NCBI GenBank assembly: GCA_937927445.1
Contig: CALAOB010000069.1
Coordinates: 1-45,590 of the forward strand
Direction: 5' to 3'
DNA: 45,590 nucleotides
From: an uncultured Oribacterium sp.
GTDB lineage: Bacteria; Bacillota; Clostridia; Lachnospirales; Lachnospiraceae
The position numbers were made by a program, and so were the translations under genes. The notes beneath the pieces were generated by a model. It was not told where the DNA came from. It ran no database searches and saw only the letters and a program-made list of their open reading frames with translations. Position 1 is the first letter of the stretch. Every line of letters begins with the position of its first letter. Shown here piece by piece: positions 9,929 to 17,378 of the stretch.

Positions 9929-10054
9929 ATCATTACCTCGTATTCTGTATCTTGCCAGCGGACGATCGGATTTTAAAAATCGATAATCATTCGCAGTTTC
10001 TCTTTATTCTTATAATATAATAGATGACGCTGAAATTCCATCTCTTTTTATACA

Positions 10055-10083
10055 AAAACCGGGTGGCGTATGCCACCCGGTTT
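10055..10083 (-). terminator. Terminator after the BMP binding-protein gene
   Basis: ACCGGGTGGC and GCCACCCGGT enclose a 4-nt loop. On the minus strand TTTTTG follows. It separates the abundant binding protein from yjjI and presumably lets only part of transcription continue. Confidence 0.88.
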
Positions 10084-10108
10084 CGGTTTCATATAGAACG
10101 ATCGAGGA

Positions 10109-11233
10109 TTAGTCGAGCTCGTAGATGTCGCCGTACTTTGCTTCGAAATCAGCCTTGTTTGCCGGAACGGTGATCTTACCGTCAACGATCTGCTGCTTCA
10201 CATCCTGAACCTCAGCGAGAACAGCCGGGTCGATGTTGTCTGTGGTCGGAGCGAGATCAACGCCTGCGTCTGCAAGGGTGTAGGTCTTTACGCCCGGCTG
10301 AACAGTGCCCTCTACGGTTGCCTTCGCTACATCGTATACAGCGTTATCAACACGCTTCATAGCCGATGTAAGGATGGTCTCCGGAGCGATGGAGGACTGA
10401 TCGGAGTCAACGCCGATTGCCCAGATGCCGGCTTCCTTACAGCCATCGATGACACCGAGGCCGGTACCACCAGCTGCGTGGAAGATAACGTCTGCGCCCT
10501 GTGCAACCATGTTGTTTGCAGCAGTCTTACCAGCAGCGGTATCTGCGAAGGAGTTTGCGTTGTTCTGGAGAACCTTGCAATCCGGGTTTGCATCGACAGC
10601 ACCGGCAACGTAGCCGTAACCGAACTGGTTCATGAGGTCAGTTGCCATACCAAGAACGATACCTACGGTGTTGGTCTTGGTGGTCTTACCTGCTACATAA
10701 CCTACGAGGTAGGAAGCCTGTGCCTGCTCGAACATAAGGGAAGTTACGTTGGAAGAATCTGCGAGAGAAGCATCATCTACGATGGCGAACTTCACATCCG
10801 GGTTTGCAGCACTCTCATCCTTCAGTGCATCTGCGAGTGCGTAGCCGATGCAGATGATCATGTCGTAATCCTCATCGACATAGGTCTCGATGTTTGGCTT
10901 GTAATCTGCGTCGGTGTGGGACTCAAGGTAAGAAGCCTGGAAGCCGAGCTCATCTGCTGCCTTGGAAAGGCCTGCCCATGCGGACTGGTTGAAGGAACCG
11001 TCGTTTACACCGCCGACATCGGTTACGATACCGATCTTTACGTCGGAAGCATCCTTGCCGGTAGCCTCTGCGGCTGCTGTGGTCTCAGCGGCTGCTGCCT
11101 CTGTCGCTGCCTCAGCTGCGGCTGTAGTCTCTGCAGATGCTGCAGTGGTCTCTGCTGGCTTGCTGGAACCGCAGGCTGCGAGAGAAGCGACCATGGATGC
11201 GGCCATAAATGCTGCAATCATTCTCTTTTTCAT
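10109..11233 (-). CDS. bmpA: BMP-family nucleoside-binding lipoprotein
   Basis: The 374-residue lipoprotein has signal peptide MKKRMIAAFMAASMVASLAAC, with lipid-modified Cys near 21. An Ala/Thr/Glu linker follows to about residue 60, then a type I periplasmic-binding fold (KIGIVTDVGGVNDGSFNQSAW, a BMP hallmark; YADALKD; DVIFHAAGGTGLGVIDG; WAIGVDSDQS). ATG 11233 was chosen for AGGAGGA ten bases upstream; the outer in-frame ATG at 11299 has no site and lies at the predicted transcript start. In Bacillus the orthologous BmpA/NupN feeds guanosine to NupOPQ. Those genes lie on the same strand 3 kb downstream, separated by yjjI-yjjW. Confidence 0.9.
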   Translation of the reverse strand: MKKRMIAAFMAASMVASLAACGSSKPAETTAASAETTAAAEAATEAAAAETTAAAEATGKDASDVKIGIVTDVGGVNDGSFNQSAWAGLSKAADELGFQASYLESHTDADYKPNIETYVDEDYDMIICIGYALADALKDESAANPDVKFAIVDDASLADSSNVTSLMFEQAQASYLVGYVAGKTTKTNTVGIVLGMATDLMNQFGYGYVAGAVDANPDCKVLQNNANSFADTAAGKTAANNMVAQGADVIFHAAGGTGLGVIDGCKEAGIWAIGVDSDQSSIAPETILTSAMKRVDNAVYDVAKATVEGTVQPGVKTYTLADAGVDLAPTTDNIDPAVLAEVQDVKQQIVDGKITVPANKADFEAKYGDIYELD

Positions 11234-11305
11234 AAATATAATCCTCCTGTGTATCGGCCCTGGATGGCCGAAAAACATTTCTCCCGTAATGGGAAACACA
11301 GAAAC

Positions 11306-11334
11306 ATTATAAGTGTTTTACTACCTGTTTACAA
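11306..11334 (-). promoter_or_regulatory. Promoter of the nucleoside uptake / yjjIW cluster
   Basis: On the minus strand TTGTAA and TATAAT are exactly 17 bases apart, a near-consensus sigma-A promoter. The start near 11299 gives a leader of about 65 bases. The leader contains a small CGGCC/GGCCG hairpin. Confidence 0.8.
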
Positions 11335-11406
11335 GAAGGAATGCCTGTCATAACCGCCCATGTGCCCAAATTTCATTGATTTTTAAGAAAATCGCAAGGG
11401 AACGGA

Positions 11407-11499
11407 GGAATAAGCATCGGCTTATTCCGTAGCGATATCCCACCGGGCTGTGCCCGGTGCCCGCAGGGCTGAGGCTGGCTTTCCTAAGGCCAGCCTCAG
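11407..11499 (-). terminator. Three consecutive hairpins downstream of the hydrolase gene
   Basis: Three perfect stems follow one another: GGAATAAG/CTTATTCC (11407-11428), CACCGGGC/GCCCGGTG (11441-11459) and CTGAGGCTGGC/GCCAGCCTCAG (11469-11499). The last overlaps the hydrolase stop codon. None is followed by a clean T-run on the minus strand, so they may work as a composite terminator or RNA stabiliser. Confidence 0.5.
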
Positions 11500-12362
11500 G
11501 GCGCGAAAAACTCGATGATCTTCTGGATGGCGAGGTCCATGCAGCCTGGGTTGCTGAATGGGTGGTCGGCGTTTTCGACTTCGACGAGTTCGATGACGTT
11601 GTCGTCGCTGAACGTCCGAGAGACCTCGATCGGGGCCATCTCGTCCTTCGTGCCGTGGATCATGAGGATGGACTCGGCGTAGTCCATGAAGTCGCAGCTG
11701 CTGACGTCGTGGGCCCGGAGATCGTCGAAGAAGTCTTCGGTGAGTTTGATCTTCCGGTCGAAGCCGCGGAGGATCTCCTTGCCCTTCCGGAGCTTGTCCC
11801 AGTCTTCCGGGGTGACGCCGGCGGCGATGGAGTCGTACATCTTAATCGCCGGGCAGCGGAAGGCGATGCGTTTGAACGGATTGTCGCCGTTTTCCGTAAG
11901 GTAGTGGTGCTCGCTCTGCCCGTCACTGCCGTGCTTCGCGGTAGAGCTGGCGGATGCTGCGTGGTGGTCGTCTGCATTGGCCGCGGCACGGTACTGCTGC
12001 TCCGCGAGGTAGCGGAGGGTGATGTAGGCGCCGAAGCTCGAGGAGTAGTTGTAGACATCCTCGGCGTGCATGGTCTCCTGCACGTAGCGGGTGACGAGGT
12101 CGAGGTAGGTGCAGCACTCGTCGAGGATCAGCTTGTTGCGGGCGTCTTTTCCGTGGCACGGCCAGTCGAAGCAGACGACGCCGTAGCCGTGATACTTCGT
12201 GGTGAGGCGCTCGGCGAACTTCTCGATGGCCTTGTTGTCCTTGTTGCCGCCGAAGCCGTAGGTCGCAACGACGATGTGCGGCAGGTTGTGAAGGTCCTTA
12301 TTATAGTAGAGCTTGCAGCGGATGCTGAAGCCCGATTCATTGATGTCGAAATACTTTTCCAT
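11496..12362 (-). CDS. Alpha/beta hydrolase with low-complexity insert
   Basis: The 288-residue cytoplasmic serine hydrolase begins MEKYFDINESGFSIRCKLYY. The nucleophile elbow is YSSSFGAY (near residue 108), the acid lies in HGTKDEM (near 235) and the His in NADHPF (near 263), together forming the expected catalytic triad. FDWPCHGKD is the oxyanion-side loop. Residues about 125-160 are an Ala/Asp/His/Ser-rich insert (AAANADDHHAASASS and following) where the cap domain would start. Its ATG shares one base with the MATE stop codon (TAATG), so the two are translationally coupled. The substrate, probably a small ester or acyl compound, cannot be read from the sequence. Confidence 0.8.
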   Translation of the reverse strand: MEKYFDINESGFSIRCKLYYNKDLHNLPHIVVATYGFGGNKDNKAIEKFAERLTTKYHGYGVVCFDWPCHGKDARNKLILDECCTYLDLVTRYVQETMHAEDVYNYSSSFGAYITLRYLAEQQYRAAANADDHHAASASSTAKHGSDGQSEHHYLTENGDNPFKRIAFRCPAIKMYDSIAAGVTPEDWDKLRKGKEILRGFDRKIKLTEDFFDDLRAHDVSSCDFMDYAESILMIHGTKDEMAPIEVSRTFSDDNVIELVEVENADHPFSNPGCMDLAIQKIIEFFAP

Positions 12363-13720
12363 TATTTATGGCTCCATCTTTTAAAGAAGTAAATGGTTTC
12401 GAGGATGCAGCAGGTGGTCCAGCCGACCGGGTAGCCGAAGCCGACGGTGGCCGGGGTGTTCGCGATGAAGCGGGTCATGAAGAAGAGGTAGGTCTGACGG
12501 ACGGCGACGAAGCTGAGCAGCATGATGACCATCGGGCCGGTGGAGTCGCCGCGGCCGCGGAGGGCGCCGGCGAGGACATGGTTCACGCTGTTAAACAGGA
12601 GGAAGAACACGTTCTGGCGGAGGAAGAGCGTTCCGAAGCGGATGACCTCCGGGTCCGGGGTGAAGAGTCCGACGGCTGGCGGGGCGAAGATCCAGAGGGC
12701 GACCGCGAGGCCGAAGTTCAGCATGAGGGTCATCACCACCGACGTCACGGTGCCTTCATTGGCCCGCTTCACCTTCTGGGCACCGATGTTCTGTGAGACG
12801 AAGGTCGTCGAGGCCATGGCCATGCTCTGAATGAAAAGCATGATGAAGGCGTCGAGCTTGTTGTAGCTCGTCCAGCCGGCCATGCAGGCCGAACCGAAGT
12901 TGTTGATGTAGGACTGGACGAAGACGTTCGAGAACGCGGTGATGACGGACTGGATGCCCGCCGGGAGGCCGACCGCCAGGATCTGCCGGAGCATCTGCGG
13001 ATCGATGTGGCAGTCGTGGAGGGTCAGGCGGTAGACGTCCTTCGTGCGGAGCAGAAGGAGCAGCGTGAGCACCGCCGAAATGAACTGCGAGATGATCGTC
13101 GCGAGGGCCACACCGAAGATGCCGAGGTGGAACTGGAGCACGAACAGGAGGTCGAGGACAATGTTCAGGACGGAGGTCAGTACCAGGAAGTACAGTGGGC
13201 GGCGCGTGTCACCGACCGCACGCAGGATACCGGAGCCGATGTTGTAGATGAGGAGGCCGGCGATGCCCGCGAAGTAGGTTCGGAGGTAGATGCTGGCGTC
13301 CGCCATGACGTCGTCCGGGGTCGCCATGAAGTTCAGCATGAACGGTACGCCGAGGATGCCGACGATGGTGAAAAGTACGCAACAGACGAAGGTGGTGGCC
13401 ATGGTGGTCTCGATGGAATCGTGGAGGCGCTCCATGTTTTTCGCGCCGAAATAGCGGCCGATGATGACACCGGCACCGATGGAGAAGCCGTTGAAGAAAA
13501 ACACCGCCATGTTGACGATCATCGTGGTCGCGCCGACCGCCGCGAGGGCCTCGGTGCTGACGTAGTTGCCGACGACGATGGAGTCGACGGTGTTGTACAG
13601 CATCTGGAAGATGTTGCCGAACATCAGTGGCAGCGCGAAGAGCATGATCTCCTTCGCGATGTTGCCCGTCGTCATGTCACGGGTGGTGGTTTTCTTTTTG
13701 ATAGCGGTACTCTGCTCCAT
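12362..13720 (-). CDS. MATE-family multidrug efflux transporter
   Basis: The 452-residue membrane protein has about twelve hydrophobic segments. Typical MATE text includes LALPLMFGNIFQMLYNTVDSI near the start (here ALPLMFGNIFQML), GNYVSTEALAAVGA, AVGDTRRPLY and its second-half counterpart ALRGRGDSTGPM. It is expected to export cationic compounds in exchange for sodium or protons. ATG 13720 was chosen over two upstream in-frame ATGs because GGAG lies six bases before it. It heads a two-gene unit with the coupled hydrolase. An inverted repeat at 13842-13875 upstream may be its operator. Confidence 0.88.
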   Translation of the reverse strand: MEQSTAIKKKTTTRDMTTGNIAKEIMLFALPLMFGNIFQMLYNTVDSIVVGNYVSTEALAAVGATTMIVNMAVFFFNGFSIGAGVIIGRYFGAKNMERLHDSIETTMATTFVCCVLFTIVGILGVPFMLNFMATPDDVMADASIYLRTYFAGIAGLLIYNIGSGILRAVGDTRRPLYFLVLTSVLNIVLDLLFVLQFHLGIFGVALATIISQFISAVLTLLLLLRTKDVYRLTLHDCHIDPQMLRQILAVGLPAGIQSVITAFSNVFVQSYINNFGSACMAGWTSYNKLDAFIMLFIQSMAMASTTFVSQNIGAQKVKRANEGTVTSVVMTLMLNFGLAVALWIFAPPAVGLFTPDPEVIRFGTLFLRQNVFFLLFNSVNHVLAGALRGRGDSTGPMVIMLLSFVAVRQTYLFFMTRFIANTPATVGFGYPVGWTTCCILETIYFFKRWSHK

Positions 13721-13775
13721 AAATCTCTCCATATATTCAGGTAAACATCCCGCCACGCGCGTCCGAGTGCTCAGG

Positions 13776-13802
13776 CATCATCTGCGACCACTGCAGATGA
13801 TG
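13776..13802. repeat. Perfect 10-bp inverted repeat upstream of the MATE gene
   Basis: CATCATCTGC and GCAGATGATG flank a 7-nt centre. It could be a protein-binding site or a leader hairpin of the MATE transcript. Confidence 0.5.
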
Positions 13803-13841
13803 TCCTGCATGCGCAGGGGCTATGTCTGTTCCAACATAAAA

Positions 13842-13875
13842 GTATGCATATCTATATCGCTATAGATATGCATAC
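13842..13875. repeat. Perfect 15-bp palindrome between histidine kinase and MATE genes
   Basis: GTATGCATATCTATA and its exact complement flank the tetranucleotide TCGC. Read on the minus strand it is followed by TTTT, so it could end the histidine-kinase transcript. Its AT-rich, uninterrupted arms look more like a repressor operator for the MATE gene 120 bases away. Confidence 0.6.
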
Positions 13876-13931
13876 CTTCACTTTACAACTTATTTACATT
13901 ATAGCACGATTCGCCGGGCGTTCCATACTTT

Positions 13932-16421
13932 TTACAGCTCTTCCGAGAGCTTCAGCGGATCGTTCTCCGACATGCACTCGCGGAGGGCGCGGATCATGCC
14001 GTCCTCGTCGACCGGCTTCGCGAGGTGGCGGTTCATGCCGGCAAGACGGCCGTTGATGATGTCGTCGGCGAAGGCATTGGCCGACATCGCGATGATCGGA
14101 ATCACATGCGCGTCGCGCCGCTTCATGGCCCGGATCGCGCGGGTCGCGTCGAGGCCGTTCATGCGCGGCATCATGATGTCCATGTAGATCGCGCCGAAGT
14201 AGCCCGGAGCGGAGTTCCCGAAGATCTCCACCGCCTCCTGGCCGTCCACCGCCGGCGTCACCTCGATGCCGTGGTTCTCGAGCATGAAGGTCGCGATGTC
14301 GCGGTTCAGCTCGTTGTCCTCGACCACCAGCGCACGGATGCCCTCAACCGAAATCTCGTCGAAGTTCTGTCCCGTCGCATGGATCGTGCTCTTCTCACCG
14401 ATGCCGAACGGCAGCTCGATCATCAGCTTCGTGCCGACGCCGAGCGTGCTTTCGATCTTCATCTGACCGCCCATGCGCTCGACGAGCTGCTTCGTGATCG
14501 CGAGTCCGAGGCCGGCGCCCTGGTACTGCGTCCGGCTCGTCTCCGCCTCCTGCGTGAACGCCATGCCGACGCGATGGAGTGTCTCCTCGCTCATGCCGCA
14601 GCCCTGGTCCTGGCAGTAGAATCGGAACATCGTCTTCTGCGGCGCGGCTGCCTGGGGCAGCTCCTCGCCCCAGACGTGGATCGTCGTGCCTGGCTCGCTG
14701 AACTTGATGGCATTATCCGTGATGTTCGTGAGGATGCGGCTGAGGTAGACCGGATTGCCGCGGAGGGCTGTGTGCCGGATATCATCCCGGCCCCAGTCGA
14801 TCTGATAATGCACGCCCTTCTGCTCTGCCTTCCGCTGGGCATTCCGGTTGATCTCCAGGAGCGTCTCCACGATATCGAAGTCGAGCTCCCGCTCCTCGAG
14901 CGCACCGCTCGCGAGCTTGTTCATATCGAGGATGTCGTTCACGAGCGACACGAGGTACTGGAGCGTCTCCCGCTCCCGTGTACGGATCTTCGTCAGCATC
15001 TCGAGGTCCTCCGGATACTGGCAGGCGAGGTTCACGAGTCCGATGACGCCGTTCAGCGGGGTCCGGATGTCGTGGCTCATGTTCGACAGGAAGCGGGCCT
15101 TCATCTCGCCTTCCCGCTTCGCAGCTTCCGCCTGGTAGACGAGGTTGAGCTCCCGGCGCTTCACATCACTGATGCTGCGCACGGTCGCCAGCACATTGGT
15201 GACGCGTCCCGCTTCGTCCCGCTTCTTTACCATGAAGGAAAGGCGATGCCAGCTGCCGTCCACCATCTGGTACTCGGTGTCGAGGATCTCTTCATCCTGC
15301 ATGCGCTCCGCAAGCGTCGAGAGGTCCATGAACTTCTTCACCGCTTCGCGGTACGCCGGCGCCACCAGTGTGTCACATATCTTCCGAAGACCCACCGATG
15401 CGCATTTCTCACCCCGCGTGATTTTCGCACTCTCGCTATGATCCGTTATCTCCTCCACGGTATCCTGCACGAGGTCGATCCGTACGATGGTCGTGTAGGC
15501 CTTCGCAATCGCCGAGATGATCTCATAACGAAGCTGCGCCTCATCGAGCGCCGTCTTCAGTTTCTTCTGAACTGCGGTCTCCCGCTCCATGATCGGGTCA
15601 ATGCAGCGGAAGCCGATCAGCGCGTACATCTGTCCCTGCGCGTCATACGTCCGGACGATCTGCGCCTCGAAGAAGCGCTGCCCGGACGGTGTCGGCATGC
15701 TCTCGTAGTGCCCGGTCACACGCGGCTGCTCCGACAGCATCTTCCGGATATTCTCCACACGAAGCCAGGAGCGGAGCGCTTCCCGCGCTTCCGGATAGAG
15801 ATAGGCCTCCACATAGTGATCCGTAAATTCATCGTAACTGGCGTAATCCTGGCCCATCAGACGGCTCGCATTGGTGCCGGATGCGAGATGCAGAACATTG
15901 AACGCCCCGGTGTCGACATTGACCTGATATACAGCGGTGTAGTCGATACAGAGCTGGTCCAGCACCTTCTTCTCATCCGCGAGCTGCTGGTACATCTCCT
16001 GCAGCTGCTGGTTCTGGCGCTCCTTCTCGATGATCTCCTGCTGGATGTTATAGAGAATGCACATGCAGTAGCCGGTCTTTCCGGTCGGCAGCGCCTCGAT
16101 CCGGAGGTAGGTGCCGGTCCGCTGCGATACGACATCGAACGCCTGGTAGCTGTCCTCGTATGCTGCCCGGTAGTAGTACGGCAGCCACTCGCGGCTGCTG
16201 TTCGGATGCAGCTCGAAGTAGCTCTTCCCGCGGATCTCCTCCGGCGTCGTGCCCTCTGCCCGCGCCAGCGCAGGATTACAGTAGTCGAAGCACCAGTCGT
16301 ACGGCGCCCCGTCCTCGTTCAGCAGCACATGGATCACACAGATCCCGTGGGGACTGCGGTCGTTGATGTCTATATTCCAGAGCTGACGCTCATCTGTCGT
16401 TTCTGCTCGCTTATTTTCCAT
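13932..16421 (-). CDS. Hybrid sensor histidine kinase / response regulator with PAS domains
   Basis: The 829-residue protein has no obvious membrane segment. Residues 1-130 and about 160-280 look like PAS-type sensor domains (DWCFDYCNPALARAEGTTPEEIRGKSYFE). A third PAS-like part precedes the kinase (EYQMVDGSWHRLSFMVKKRDE, split here as EYQMVDGSWHRL). HisKA has SNMSHDIRTPLNG with the phospho-acceptor His near 455. The ATPase domain has N-box NAIKFSEPG, DQGCGMSEE and GAGLGLAI. A receiver domain ends the chain (VVEDNELNRDIA, phospho-acceptor Asp in YMDIMMPRMNG, AMSANAFADD). The ribosome site is GAGGAA. There is no DNA-binding domain and no partner regulator next to it, so the output is unknown. 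It may pass phosphate to an Hpt protein elsewhere. Confidence 0.88.
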   Translation of the reverse strand: MENKRAETTDERQLWNIDINDRSPHGICVIHVLLNEDGAPYDWCFDYCNPALARAEGTTPEEIRGKSYFELHPNSSREWLPYYYRAAYEDSYQAFDVVSQRTGTYLRIEALPTGKTGYCMCILYNIQQEIIEKERQNQQLQEMYQQLADEKKVLDQLCIDYTAVYQVNVDTGAFNVLHLASGTNASRLMGQDYASYDEFTDHYVEAYLYPEAREALRSWLRVENIRKMLSEQPRVTGHYESMPTPSGQRFFEAQIVRTYDAQGQMYALIGFRCIDPIMERETAVQKKLKTALDEAQLRYEIISAIAKAYTTIVRIDLVQDTVEEITDHSESAKITRGEKCASVGLRKICDTLVAPAYREAVKKFMDLSTLAERMQDEEILDTEYQMVDGSWHRLSFMVKKRDEAGRVTNVLATVRSISDVKRRELNLVYQAEAAKREGEMKARFLSNMSHDIRTPLNGVIGLVNLACQYPEDLEMLTKIRTRERETLQYLVSLVNDILDMNKLASGALEERELDFDIVETLLEINRNAQRKAEQKGVHYQIDWGRDDIRHTALRGNPVYLSRILTNITDNAIKFSEPGTTIHVWGEELPQAAAPQKTMFRFYCQDQGCGMSEETLHRVGMAFTQEAETSRTQYQGAGLGLAITKQLVERMGGQMKIESTLGVGTKLMIELPFGIGEKSTIHATGQNFDEISVEGIRALVVEDNELNRDIATFMLENHGIEVTPAVDGQEAVEIFGNSAPGYFGAIYMDIMMPRMNGLDATRAIRAMKRRDAHVIPIIAMSANAFADDIINGRLAGMNRHLAKPVDEDGMIRALRECMSENDPLKLSEEL

Positions 16422-16735
16422 CGTGGTTTCCTCTGCTCTGGTGAATTCTACGGTTCTGATGCCGGTGCATCTTGCGGTGATGCACCCACCTGCGGCTCAT
16501 CCAGAAGACGGTGAACCGCATCACGAAGTCTCATATGTAGATTTTAAAATACAGAGAAATGCGTGTCAAACATGTATGGGAATTTAAGAATATAGACAGA
16601 ATTACAAATTTCAGAAGTTTTTTACGAGCGTGGGCGGTGCCGCGCGAAAATACGATTCGATTTCCAGTAAATCATCGCGCGCGGCCCGGAAATTTTCATG
16701 AACGATCCGGCCGAAATACATGGAAATCAAGGACA

Positions 16736-17187
16736 CTATCCAATAATGGGCGGATTCTGAAATCGTGGATAGTTTGCGTATCTTTTATCACTTTTGCGCG
16801 CGGAGCGGAAATATCCACGATTTCAAAAAAGGCCACTTATTGGATAGTTTGCAGTCGCCGCCGACTTTTCCAGCCCCAAAACATCTCCAGTATCTTCAAA
16901 ATCGAAGCAGATTCGATATGACTGGACACGCGATGCGTTTTTCGAAAATCGTGTATATGGATTTCCGGGCTGAAATCGAAAATCGACAGGTAAACTAGAC
17001 ACGGAGGTTCTCATTCTGAAATCGTGTATATTAAATCGACGATTGACAGCGAAAATCAGCGTCTGATCTTGATTTTTATAGACACGATTTCTAGAAAAGT
17101 TCCTCCGTGTATAGTTTTTCACCAGAATCCGGTTTCAGAGCGCGATTTTCATAGACACGATTTCTGAAAAAGTCCCTCCGTGTATAG
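16736..17187. repeat. Cluster of six 37-nt imperfect palindromic units
   Basis: The units lie at 16736-16772, 16811-16847, 16922-16958, 16995-17031, 17078-17114 and 17151-17187. Each is exactly 37 nt, with ends of the type CTAtaCACG and CGTGTATAG and an off-centre GAAATCGTG (or its complement). Units 1, 3 and 4 read forward; 2, 5 and 6 are inverted. Units 1-2 form one subfamily (TTATTGGATAG end) and 3-6 another (CTCCGTGTATAG end). Spacers are 38, 74, 36, 46 and 36 nt. The cluster fills the 957-base divergent spacer 16422-17378 between the histidine kinase and a lipoprotein gene. The remainder of that spacer, including 16515-16735, shows nothing else I can name. Confidence 0.75.
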
Positions 17188-17289
17188 TTGCTCTCCCGCA
17201 TCCGGTTTCGAGCGAAAAATCCGCAGTATTTCGCACATATGAACTTAAATCTGATATGATATAAGTAGATTTTACAATTGTACGTGAGG

Positions 17290-17378
17290 GGTGCCAATGC
17301 AGGCACCGGGAGGTCTTCATGCTTCCGGGCGCGGACCTCAACAGAATAGTGTGCCATACAGGCACCGGGAGGTGACGG
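17290..17378 (+). promoter_or_regulatory. Leader ORF and duplicated hairpin/ribosome site before the lipoprotein gene
   Basis: GTGCC, a short loop, GGCAC and then CGGGAGGT occur twice, at 17290-17313 and 17351-17374. The first copy serves an 18-codon frame (ATG 17319, stop TGA 17373-17375, beginning MLPGADLNRI). That frame ends inside the second ribosome site, four bases before the lipoprotein ATG. This layout fits translational coupling or hairpin-gated initiation. Confidence 0.55.

Noticed and set aside
8609..9976. Open frame of 455 codons opposite yjjI
   Set aside because: Shadow with Val/Glu/Asp/Arg-rich composition and no motif; yjjI on the other strand is clear.
10478..11353. Cys/Gly-rich open frame on the plus strand opposite bmpA
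   Set aside because: The Cys and Gly runs are the antisense of the Ala/Thr linker of the binding lipoprotein.
14025..16514. Open frame of 829 codons on the plus strand opposite the histidine kinase
   Set aside because: Mirror frame of a GC-rich gene: Leu/Arg/His/Asp-rich, no domains, while the minus strand has full kinase and receiver motifs.
16736..17187. CRISPR array
   Set aside because: The 37-nt units and 36-46-nt spacers resemble one in size, but units alternate orientation, differ strongly from each other, one spacer is double length and no cas gene is near.
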